Shown here: one piece after another, positions 39,211 through 49,035 of the stretch
Layout: every line of letters starts with the position of its first letter
How positions within the stretch are numbered: position 1 is the first letter of the stretch
From: Sesamia nonagrioides
Lineage: Eukaryota > Arthropoda > Insecta > Lepidoptera > Noctuidae
Direction of reading: 5' to 3'
DNA: 64,000 nt
Assembly: GCA_017933935.1 (NCBI GenBank)
Contig: JADWQK010000277.1
Coordinates: 62,001 to 126,000 of the forward strand
Translations under genes and position numbers: made by a program
The notes under the pieces: generated by a model
What the model saw: the letters and a program-made list of their open reading frames with translations, nothing else
What the model was told of the DNA's origin: nothing
Databases searched by the model: none

Positions 39211-42041
39211 ATGTAGATAGCTTTCGCACACCAAGTGCGTTGAATAAGCAAACAAATTCAAAAGACAATTCTTCAAATCCATTCAAATCTCCCATTGTAT
39301 ACTTACTAGATTTACTTACAGAGGCCACCGTTGTGAGGGAACCAAAACAGGACACACGAAGAACAAAAGAAAAAGATGCAATAAGAGCCGACCAAACTGC
39401 AAAGGATAAATCAGACTCGAAAGTTATTCGGACTACTCAGAAATGGACGTCCAAGCCTAGCACATATTTCAAAGAGCCTTACATATGTATACGGAGTAGT
39501 TCTAATAATGTAAAAAAAGAGTATAAGTGTCATATTTGTCAGCGTGTGTATACAAAAAGGCAAAGATTTACTATTCCTATGCGTACACACACTGGTGAAA
39601 AATCTTATCAGTGTGAAATATGTCAACGTAATTTTAGTCAAAAGTCCGATTTAACAAGGAATGCGCGTACACACACTGGTGAAAAACTTTATAAGTGTGA
39701 AATATGTCAACGTAGTTTTAGTCTAAAGATCGGTTTAACAAGGCATGCGCGTACACACACTGGTGAAAAACCTTATCAGTGTGAAATATGTCAACGTAAT
39801 TTTAGTCAAAAGATCAATTTAACACAGCATATGCATACACACACTGGTGAAAAACCTTATAAATGTGAAAGATGTCAACGTAATTTTAGTTGCAAGATCA
39901 GTTTAACTATTCATATGCGTACCCACACTGGTGAAAAACCTTATAAGTGTGAAATATGTCAACGTAATTTTAGTACAAAGAGTCATTTAATAACCCATGT
40001 GCGTACACACACTGGTGAAAAACCTTATCAGTGTGATATTTGTCAACGTAATTTTAGTAAAAAGGGGAGTTTAACAAGGCATATGCGTACCCACATTGGT
40101 GAAAAACCTTATCAGTGTGATATTTGTCAACGTAATTTTAGTGAAAAGGGGAGTTTAACAAAGCATATGCGTACCCACACTGGTGAAAAACCTTATAAGT
40201 GTGAAATATGTCAACGTAATTTTAGTACAAAGAGTCATTTAATAACCCATGTGCGTACACACACTGGTGAAAAACCTTGTCAGTGTGATATTTGTCAACG
40301 TAATTTTATTACAAAGAGTCATTTAATAACCCATGTGCGTACACACACTGGTGAAAAACCTTATAAGTGTGATATTTGTCAACGTAATTTTATTACAAAA
40401 AGTCATTTAATAACCCATGCGCGTACACACACTGGTGAAAAACCTTATCAGTGTGAAATATGTCAACGTAATTTTAGTCAAAAGACCAATTTAACACAGC
40501 ATATGCATACACACACTGGTGAAAAACCTTATAAATGTGAAAGATGTCAACGTAATTTTAGTTGCAAGATCAGTTTAACTATTCATATGCGTACCCACAC
40601 TGGTGAAAAACCTTATAAGTGTGAAATATGTCAACGTAATTTTAGTACAAAGAGTCATTTAATAACCCATGTGCGTACACACACTGGTGAAAAACCTTAT
40701 CAGTGTGATATTTGTCAACGTAATTTTAGTAAAAAGGGGAGTTTAACAAGGCATATGCGTACCCACATTGGTGAAAAACCTTATCAGTGTGATATTTGTC
40801 AACGTAATTTTAGTGAAAAGGGGAGTTTAACAAAGCATATGCGTACCCACACTGGTGAAAAACCTTATAAGTGTGAAATATGTCAACGTAATTTTAGTAC
40901 AAAGAGTCATTTAATAACCCATGTGCGTACACACACTGGTGAAAAACCTTGTCAGTGTGATATTTGTCAACGTAATTTTATTACAAAGAGTCATTTAATA
41001 ACCCATGTGCGTACACACACTGGTGAAAAACCTTATAAGTGTGATATTTGTCAACGTAATTTTATTACAAAGAGTCATTTAATAACCCATGCGCGTACAC
41101 ACACTGGTGAAAAACCTTATCAGTGTGAAATATGTCAACGTAATTTTAGTCAAAAGACCAATTTAACACAGCATATGCATACACACACTGGTGAAAAACC
41201 TTATAAATGTGAAAGATGTCAACGTAATTTTAGTTGCAAGATCAGTTTAACTATTCATATGCGTACCCACACTGGTGAAAAACCTTATAAGTGTGAAATA
41301 TGTCAACGTAATTTTAGTACAAAGAGTCATTTAATAACCCATGTGCGTACACACACTGGTGAAAAACCTTATCAGTGTGATATTTGTCAACGTAATTTTA
41401 GTAAAAAGGGGAGTTTAACAAGGCATATGCGTACCCACATTGGTGAAAAGCCTTATCAGTGTGATATTTGTCAACGTAATTTTAGTGAAAAGGGGAGTTT
41501 AACAAAGCATATGCGTACCCACACTGGTGAAAAACCTTATAAGTGTGAAATATGTCAACGTAATTTTAGTACAAAGAGTCAATTAATTACCCATGTGCGT
41601 ACACACACTGGTGAAAAACCTTATCAGTGTGATATTTGTCAACGTAATTTTAGTGAAAAGGGGAGTTTAACAAAGCATATGCATACACACACTGGTGAAA
41701 AACCTTATAAATGTGAAAGATGTCAACGTAATTTTAGTCACAAGATCAGTTTAACTATTCATATGCGTACCCACACTGGTGAAAAACCTTATAAGTGTGA
41801 AATATGTCAACGTAATTTTAGTACAAAGAGTCAATTAATTACCCATGTGCGTACACACACTGGTGAAAAACCTTATCAGTGTGATATTTGTCAACGTAAT
41901 TTTAGTGAAAAGGGGAGTTTAACAAGGCATATGCGTACCCACATTGGTGAAAAACCTTATCAGTGTGATATTTGTCAACGTAATTTTAGTAAAAAGTTCT
42001 ATTTAACAAGGCATATGCTTACACACACTGGTGAATCATAA
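39211..42041 (+). CDS. ZAD gene exon 5: about 30 C2H2 zinc fingers
   Basis: 943 codons plus a stop in one exon. A ~100-residue linker (INVDSFRTPSALNKQ ... QKWTSKPSTYF) is followed by about 30 tandem 28-residue fingers of the form Y[KQ]C[DE]ICQRNF..K..L..H.RTHTGEKP. Finger 2 has Asn for the first zinc His (TRNARTH) and fingers 10 and 18 start CQC in place of YQC. An eight-finger (672 bp) block starting near 39772 is repeated at 40444 and again from 41116 with almost no base differences. Linkers TGEKP are canonical, implying DNA binding. The stop lies just after the last complete finger (HTGES), and decayed fingers follow it. Confidence 0.9.
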
Positions 42042-42240
42042 AAAATGTGATGCTTGTCACCGTAGCTATTAGCGCAAAGATGGTTTAACAATGCATATTA
42101 ATACACACTCGGGTGAAAAACCGTAAAAGTGTGATCTATGTCAACGTAGTTATAGTTGCAATGCTCAATTAACAAGACATGTTCGTGTAAAAAAAACATA
42201 TTTGACGTGTAAACGCTGGTGAAAAACCTTTCAGGTTTGA
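42042..42240 (+). pseudogene. Decayed C-terminal zinc fingers after the stop
   Basis: The sequence still resembles fingers: AAATGTGATGCTTGTCACCG (KCDACHRSY), then GGTTTAACAATGCATATTAA, CACTCGGGTGAAAAACCGT, AAGTGTGATCTATGTCAACG and TTAACAAGACATGTTCGTGT. Frameshifts and stops separate them. The array once extended at least two fingers further. Confidence 0.8.
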
Positions 42241-42860
42241 TATGTTTACAAACACGGTACAGACGGCAACACATCGAGTTACCCCACTTTGACCTTGAAC
42301 GCTTTATGAGTAACAACAGCGAGAATCGTGTGAAAGAGATATATAGCTTTTTATCAGTTCTACCTTGTAATGTTTTGTGCTGCAGTGCGCACGTGAGGAT
42401 GTGTGCGTGTGCGCGTCGTGATGTAGTTTGTCCTTCCTATGCGATACGAAACAGTGTAGCAACTTGTATTGAATCAAACTACTCGTAATATTCCGATTCG
42501 ATTCAACTGATTTTCTGTTTGAAAAGCTATAATCGATTGTTTGATTTTAGTGTTTTTTATTATTTTGTTAAATTTGCATTTAATTTTGTAATTGTTTAGG
42601 GATGATTTAAGGTACGCGCTGAAGGGCAAATAATACACGCAAGCATATGCCAGTAAAAGGTTTTTTTATTTCAAAAATATCACTGGTGTCATAAAACGGC
42701 GGAGAATCTTAACACCGCGATCTAAGTTTAAAGCGAATAGGTACAGCTCCTTCTATCGATTGGAATTTGGTAAAATCAATGAATTTAATAAGAACTTCCA
42801 AACTTTGGTTAATCATAAGGTTTGTTTCTTTTATAACTATGTCAACAATGTGAGGGTAGA
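42241..42860. other. ZAD gene 3' flank, nothing recognised
   Basis: AT-rich. I found no clear AATAAA signal. A + frame near 42219-42488 has no domain. Confidence 0.35.
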
Positions 42861-43094
42861 CAGTGACAAGCAGTCAAGTTAAATAACAATCCACGAATGA
42901 GCGTGGCCTGGCCGAAGACTCGGCCGCTCGCTGCGCGCGCATAGGAACCGGTTCTCGGTACAGAAATTTAATATATATAACGATGATCGCCTGCCCGCTC
43001 GCGCATACAAACTAATTTTACAAACAACAAGTTGTACAAATTGTTTTTCTTATTTGTGTACACAAATATTAGGGTATACACGCCACATCACCCC
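42861..43094 (-). repeat. Probable 3' LTR of decayed gypsy element
   Basis: On the minus strand the purine tract AGAGGGGGG at about 43092-43101 is followed by TGATGTGGCGTGTATACCC, which would be the start of an LTR reading leftwards. The LTR's far end is uncertain because its partner is absent. Confidence 0.45.
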
Positions 43095-44148
43095 CCTCTA
43101 GAGACCGTCAAGGGCGATAAGAGGCGGGAAAACGCACGATACGTCCTGAACGCGTCTTCTTGATGTCATTTCTTCGTTCAGGTGGTGTACTAGGTTGTGT
43201 AAGAGTGATGGGAGTGTCCGTGTGGGCACTAGTGTTCGTGGTAGTGGGCGATGGAGTATCAAGTGAGGTGTTTTTACCTAACAGTAGGTATGTAGGCCGG
43301 CTTAAGGCGGTCTATGATACTTGTGCCTACTGACTACATTACCTCGAAGGATAATTTTAAAAAAACTTATCGCCCCTTTCAACGACCTCATGAGGACCGG
43401 AGCATGCAGGTGTCAGGGATACGCGACAGGAGTCATCACGCAGGAAGAGAACGGAAGTTGTTGCCAAATCCTTAAATACGTTTTCCATGACGAGGGCCCT
43501 TACCAGCTAAGGGCTTAAGTAACTTCACGAAAGACCTAAGACGTGCTAGGTACTCAGTCATATCAGGAGACACGTCTTCTCCTGGCTGGAAAAAAATCTC
43601 CGGGCTGTCTCAGCGGCTCGCCATACGTTAACTCAGCTGCAGAGGATAACAGGTCCTCCTTTTAAGCACTCCTGATACCAAGCAACACCAATGGTAAAGT
43701 ATCGACCCAGTTTGAATTTGCATGGCAAGTAATCGCAGCTTTTAGATGCCGTTGGAAATGTTCGATAATATCGTGATAGGCAGTGGTCTGTTTGTGGTGG
43801 AAACCGATAACTTCTGACAATTGTTTAAATAATGTGGACCCGGGACTGTCTTCCCCTATCTGTGACGATAGAAACAGGACATCCAAACCGAGAAATCCAT
43901 CCAGAGATTAGAGCTCTTGCCACTACTTCAGCTGTGATTTCTTGAAGGGGCACTACCTCAGGCCAATGCGTGAACCTATCGATTACCGTGAGACAGTACC
44001 TATATCATTGTGATAAGGGCAATGTACCGATCAAGTCTATATGAATGTGTATAAACCTAGATCCTAGAAGATGGAACACCGAATGTACCTAAAGGTGAAG
44101 AGACATGTCGTGTGACCTTCGCACGCTGGCAAGCCAGACAAGTCTTTG

Positions 44149-45144
44149 GTGTGCGTTCGCGCAGCGGAATGTTGTTGAATTTAAAGATTTTAAATATGCA
44201 GATATTTAGTGTATGACGTCGTGTAATTGTGTATGGCAAAAAAAAATTTGTGCGTGCAGCCATTGTGGAGAAATTCACCAAAAACTGATTCCGCTGGGCG
44301 AACGTTGTCCTGGCGGAACTTTTTTTAATCCATTGACTTTAGAAAAAAAAGATGTGTCCAAAAATTAGTGTGTATTTGTGTGTAATTGTGTATGTATGAA
44401 TAAAATTTGTGCATGCATAGACTTCGGAGAAATTCAAGTTTCCGCTGCGCGAACGTTCGGCCATTAGCTAGTTTTCATATAAAGCGCTTACATAGAGAGC
44501 TGTAGATTTTTACATACGTTGTTTTGAATTTGTGCATATTTGTGTACAAAACAGATTTAGAAAAAATCGTAGGGCTAAAAAGATAAAAATATAAATGTAA
44601 AACACGCCTTTTAGGTCATAGTTCTTAAAGTATGCACTTTGGGGTCTAGATTTTCACGTTTATACAAACCTTGTAAGTGTCTGCAACATATTACCAAATA
44701 TCAATGATGTTCCTTTAGTAATTAAAGAGATATAGGACAATTTACCATGACAAAATCACTGTTTACAAAGCAGTCAAATATCACGACATTCTAAAGGAAT
44801 TGCATGGTAAAATGTATGCCAATAATTAGTGTATTCATTCAAATATTCACATGCAAAATTTAATGTCATTAAATTCAGTAATTAAAGAAAAACAATTAAA
44901 ATACTGACGAAGCATCGAAAACCTACATAACCCGACCAAGTTCGGATAGCTACAAAAAATTCACCAAAAACTGATTCCGCTGGGCGAACGTTCGCCCAGC
45001 GGAATCAGTTTTTGGTGAATTTTTCCACAATGGCTGCACGCACAAATTTTTTTTTACCATACACAATTACACGACGTCATACACTAAATATCTGCATATT
45101 TAAAATCTTTAAATTCAACAACATTTCGCTGCGCGAACGCACAC
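44149..45144. mobile_element. MULE-like MITE, 158 bp inverted repeats, 9 bp target duplication
   Basis: Terminal inverted repeats 44149-44306 and 44987-45144 (GTGTGCGTTCGCGCAGCG ...) are nearly identical over 158 bp. They are flanked by the direct duplication AAGTCTTTG (44140-44148 and 45145-45153). Long inverted repeats with a 9 bp duplication are the hallmark of Mutator-like elements (inference on superfamily). No transposase is present in 996 bp. It is inserted in the integrase zinc-finger region of the decayed gypsy element, whose coding sequence re-joins across it (SWAKTC / LACQRAK). Confidence 0.88.
44955..45024. repeat. Perfect 70 bp loopless palindrome
   Basis: Arms 44955-44989 and 44990-45024 are exact complements with no spacer, centred on GCGAACGTTCGC. 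It overlaps the inner boundary of the right inverted repeat of the MULE-like MITE. The left inner boundary carries only one arm (44272-44306). Confidence 0.95.
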
Positions 45145-46100
45145 AAGTCTTTGCCCATGATTCACGACAGTCTTTCTTAATACCTGGCCAAACAAATCTA
45201 TCCGAAACCAGCTTTACTGAGACATTCGACTCTGGATGACTCATCGAATGAAGGCTTTCCAACGCCTGGCGACGTAACATTTTTGGGACATATAGTCTAA
45301 CATTACCATCTCCAAAAACGTCATCCCTACCTGAGATGTGCCTTATATCCGTAATGAACAGCGAGATAAACTCTTAAGTGGCGGAATTGTCGCGGAGAAC
45401 AATTCTCTTTACGAGAGTGAAAAGCGAAGCACAAAGGTTTGTGGTCCGTATACACGACAAAATTCGTAGCTTCGACCATATGCCTAAAATATTTAATGAC
45501 TTCGTAAATCGCCAGAAGTTCGCAATCATATGGCGAATACTTTTGCTGCGATGGACACAATTTCGAGAAGAACGCCAGCGGCTGCCATTCCTCGTTTTCT
45601 TTGAACTGCTGCAGTGCGGCACCTATTACGATATCGGATGCGTCCGTGACGATTGCCAATTTTGAATTGCAATCGGGATGGGCGAGTAAAGCAGCTTGGC
45701 ACAACCCTCGCTTGCAATCTTCGAAGGCTCCGAACTCTTTGCGGGCGAAATGCACGGGATGAGAACCTTTCACCGAACCTACCAACAGAGTATTCAAGGG
45801 GCCTTGATGCTGTGCTGCCTGAGGGATGAAACGCCTATAAAAGTTAACCATCCCCAGAAACCTGCGAAGCTCACGTACGGCTTTCGGAGCTGGGAAATTC
45901 TGGATTTCTTTTACCTTGGCTGGAAGAGGTTGTGTACCTTCAGCAGAGATTAGGTACCCTAAGAAAGTCACCGAAGAAGCACCAAAGATACATTTCGATG
46001 GGTTAATCACTAGGCGATATCCCTGTAACCGTTTGAATAAAATATGAAGGTATTTTTATGTTCTTCTTGGTCTTTTGAAAAAACCAGGAAGTCATCGTCA

Positions 46101-46177
46101 CCTTTCGTTTCCCTCGTGCGGCCGACAAGGAGGAAGTTTGGGTAAGGTCATGATGTGGCCACTATGCTACAATATTT
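46101..46177. repeat. Left half of repeat split by the 8 kb gypsy element
   Basis: The reverse complement matches 15820-15893. Ends at the ATTT target duplication (46174-46177). Confidence 0.8.
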
Positions 46178-47466
46178 TGTCATATAACGACAAGAAAAGA
46201 CTTTAGAGGGAGACAGTATTTATTAAGTATACAGAAAAGACAAGATGGAAGTATAAAAATGAATAATGTAGATGAATGATTGATGGGTGATGGTGAAGGG
46301 CGGCCCCTGGTGGACCGGCGGCAGTTACGGAGAAGCGGCCCTGGCGGACCGGCGACAGCAACAGACGAGCGGCCCTGGTGGACCGGCGACAGCAACGGAC
46401 GAGCGGCCCTGGTGGACCGGCGACAGCAACGGACGAGCGGCCCTGGTGGACCGCGACAGCAACGGACGAGCGGCCCTGGTGGACCGGCGACAGCAACGGA
46501 CGAGCGGCCCTGGTGGACCGGCGGCAGCTGCAGAGGAGCGGCCCTGGTGGACCGGCGGCAGCTACACGAAGAACGGCCCTGGTGGACCGGCGGCAGCTAC
46601 AGAGGAGCGGCCCTGGTGGACCGGCGGCAGCTACAGAGAAGCGGCCCTGGTGGACCGGCGGCAGCAACGGAAGAACGGCCCTGGTGGACCGGCGGCAGGT
46701 ACAGAGGAGCGGCCCTGGTGGACCGGCGGCAGCTACGGAAGAGGGACTGCCCCGGCGTCACAAGGCCGGCAGCAGTCGAAGGCTCCGGCGGCAAAGGGCC
46801 AGGCAGCTCCAGGCGCACCAGTTATATAGAGACTGGCACAGCAGGAAAAACCCTAGAAGGGCTCTCGAGGCAACGTTTACTGGAGACCTACTTTTAAGAG
46901 GCTTGTTTGGAAGCCAGAGCTCGACTGACCACTGCTCTGCGATGATTTCTAAAGAAACCTCGGAGAACGGTTGGAGGTCGAAATTTAAAATATTCGAAAA
47001 TATGGACGAGGAACGGTAAATAATTTTACCATAAAAGAGTTCGAATAACAATTATAAAATAAAAATAGCAGACCAACAAGAATTTTGATGAGAAGGTTGT
47101 CATAGATACATCATCAACAATGTTGTCAAAAAATGTCAAAATAATGAAAATGTTCTGTAACAATGTAAATATAAATGGTATTAAATTAAAAAGTGCAGTG
47201 TTTGATAGGAAAAAGTGATACAGTCCTGCATAGGTACGGCTTCCTACACTAAGGGGTCGCTAAGTAGCCGAAACTTAGGCGTAAAGTTGAGGACTGAGTC
47301 TGTGAACAGAAAAATGAGTCCTGGTGTAGTGGAATATGATCAAAACAGAGCCTCATAATAATGGAATGCATATTATGGACCGTGGAAATGAATGATACAT
47401 ATATAAGTATGAATATGAGTATAAATAATAAGTGTAAGTATATCTGAATATGTACATAACATTACA
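46178..47466 (-). repeat. 3' LTR of 8.15 kb gypsy element
   Basis: 1,289 bp. Contains a 34 bp minisatellite at about 46298-46745 (GGCCCTGGTGGACCGGCGGC and variants), then an AT-rich part with TAACAATGTAAATATAAATG. Confidence 0.9.
46298..46745. repeat. 34 bp minisatellite inside 3' LTR
   Basis: About 13 units of CGGCCCTGGTGGACCGGCG(A/G)CAGC followed by A(A/T)CGGACGAG or TACAGAGGAG. The 34 bp period shifts frame every unit, which explains the three overlapping Gly/Pro/Trp-rich open frames here. Confidence 0.9.
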
Positions 47467-48051
47467 TTTTCCCCCCGACCCTGGAAAAATTTTCAACTGT
47501 AGAAAATTTTCTAATAAGATTTCAAGTAGGGACTGTAAAACAACACTTCACACATTCATCCATCTCCATTCACCCATTCATACCACCTCTCTCTTTCAAG
47601 CAATCTTCTTCATACAGGCATGGGTGGAGTTCACAGTTGATGACTGCCACTCATAGAAGTGTGTTTTAGAATGACGACAAGGCTTATTTTTGGAGTTGTC
47701 AGCCGCTCCAGACTGGAAGGAAAAAAAGGAAACATTAGATAAAGTAGAAATTTAAGCTCCTAGAAGAGCGAAAGAGTTAGCGTTTGGTTTAGGCTTATTT
47801 TAGGAGTAACCAACCGCTCCTGCATAGGCTTATTTAATGAGTTGCAATCCGCTCCATACGGTAAAGGAGTGAGACTGAAGAGTAGGGTCGAGCAAATGTA
47901 ATGTAATGTTTGTGTAGTGAGTGATGTTAATATATAATATAAAAAATAAATAGAATGTGCAGCTCTAAACAAAAGAAAAAAGTAATATTTACATAAATAA
48001 TTAGTAGATAAATTAATTGACATTAATAATTTAAAGTTGTTTAGAAAGAAT
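47467..48051 (-). other. 3' untranslated part of the 8.15 kb gypsy element
   Basis: No gene. Three spaced copies of a motif GGCTTATTT..GGAGT...C..CCGCTCC occur at about 47680, 47788 and 47826. Confidence 0.6.
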
Positions 48052-49035
48052 TCAACATTTTATATCTTTTATGTGCCATTTACCTACGGCACCATCTGGG
48101 TCTTCTAATAGGTACACTAAAGGTGATAGTTTATTTAAAATTTTGGATTTGATAAATTTAGGGGCTAGTTTAGCATTGAAATATGAACCAGCATCGCTTA
48201 ATGCATGATTCTTTCGCCAAACCGTATCCCCGACGTTGAATTCTTTGAACGACCTCCGAAGATTATAACGAGCGCTGTTTTTAACGTAAGCTATATGTAA
48301 GTTAGACTGAACTTTGTGAAATATAGACGTGAGGAACCCAGCATTTGTTGCGTAAATATCACGGGGCATAAAGATTAATTCTTCGAGGTTCTGACACGGA
48401 GAGTAAAAGGAACCGCAAGGAATTGTTTCCCTCCCAAAGACTAGAAAGGATGGAGTATAGCCCGTTACAACGTTAGTAGTATTGTTCATAGAAAATTGAA
48501 TTTTACTAAGATGTTTGTCCCAGGATCTATGGTCGTCCTCTACTAGTGAAGCTAAAGCCGTAATTATTGTTTTGTTATAACTTTCAGTCGGGTTAAATTG
48601 TGGGCAATAGTAGGCCGAATGGAATATGAAAGGAACTTTGTATCTATTAAGAAAAGAATGGAATTCACGTGACTGGAATTGTGGACCGTTATCCATTATA
48701 CAAGTCTGTGGAACTCCATGAACTAGAAAAACGGAATTTTCCATAATATTAATTATATTAGATGCAGTCGCCTGTTTTAGAGGGAAAATCAAAGTATATT
48801 TAGTAAAGATACAATTAATTACTAAAATGAACCTATTACGTTTTCTAGTCATAGGAAGTGGACCCATTAAGTCTAGAGATATAGTTTGAAAAGGTCTAGA
48901 GCAAATCTTAGGTTTGCCCATTAGGCCATATGGAGAATGATTAGGATGTTTATAAGCAAGACAGGTTTCACAGTTAGAAATTATCCTAGCAATGTCTCTA
49001 AACATATAGTAACCCATATGTATAGTATAGGCCAA
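48052..49035 (-). CDS. Integrase of 8.15 kb gypsy element
   Basis: 327 codons. Rest of the zinc region (ISNCETCLAYKHPNHSPYG), catalytic core SLDLMGPLP, IMDNGPQFQSREF and NPTESYNKTI (D,D,E), and a C-terminal RYNLRRSFKEFNVGDTVWRK followed by LSPLVYLLEDPDG. It overlaps the end of the preceding pol frame (48981) in another frame. The junction around 49020-49060 contains a partly duplicated CTATACTAT stretch, pointing to an indel that broke one pol frame in two, since the zinc-binding His and Cys pairs lie on either side. Confidence 0.88.
   Translation of the reverse strand: MAYTIHMGYYMFRDIARIISNCETCLAYKHPNHSPYGLMGKPKICSRPFQTISLDLMGPLPMTRKRNRFILVINCIFTKYTLIFPLKQATASNIINIMENSVFLVHGVPQTCIMDNGPQFQSREFHSFLNRYKVPFIFHSAYYCPQFNPTESYNKTIITALASLVEDDHRSWDKHLSKIQFSMNNTTNVVTGYTPSFLVFGRETIPCGSFYSPCQNLEELIFMPRDIYATNAGFLTSIFHKVQSNLHIAYVKNSARYNLRRSFKEFNVGDTVWRKNHALSDAGSYFNAKLAPKFIKSKILNKLSPLVYLLEDPDGAVGKWHIKDIKC

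Larger units (their letters stand above)
2886..42041 (+). pseudogene. ZAD-C2H2 zinc-finger gene, five exons, exon 3 split by an LTR retrotransposon
   Basis: Gene model: 2886-2993, 4409-4543, 5303-5392 joined to 9971-10064 across the retrotransposon, 37812-38054, 39211-42041. Every exon has an AG acceptor and GT donor, and phases agree (0, 0, 1, 1), totalling 3,501 bases or 1,166 residues. Exons 1-2 encode a ZAD with zinc ligands C7, C10, C48 and C51. Exons 3-4 encode an acidic linker, and exon 5 about 30 C2H2 fingers. In insects ZAD proteins dimerise through the ZAD and bind DNA with their fingers, acting in the nucleus as transcription or chromatin factors. The insertion in exon 3 would make this allele stop at 5474-5476, after about 138 residues and before any finger. 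No orthologue is recognised. The introns are heavily loaded with transposons. I call it a pseudogene only in the sense of a disrupted allele; other haplotypes may be intact. Confidence 0.75.
43095..46100 (-). pseudogene. Decayed gypsy pol (RT end, RNase H, integrase)
   Basis: Minus strand. RT from the catalytic DDDFLVFSK at about 46095, then NPSKCIFGASSVTFLGYLIS, RNase H with VTDASDIVIGAALQQF and YTDHKPLCF (frame 46010-45327). The integrase zinc region has DRFVWPGIKKDC (45280-45150), interrupted by a MITE and resuming LACQRAKVTRHV (44139 leftwards). The integrase C-terminal part has LFKQLSEVIGFHHKQTTAYH and ANSNWVDTLPLVLLGIRSA (43886-43662). Several stops and shifts. The left part (43100-43600) is mostly unreadable. 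The RT is cut at its catalytic block by the junction with another repeat at 46101. Confidence 0.8.

Noticed and set aside
42219..42488. Frame downstream of the finger array as an extra exon
   Set aside because: No recognisable domain and no convincing splice acceptor. The finger frame already ends in decayed sequence.
46280..47019. Gly/Pro/Trp-rich open frames in three phases (and again at 53060-53876)
   Set aside because: They translate a 34 bp GC-rich minisatellite inside an LTR. The frame rotates with each unit and no single product is favoured.
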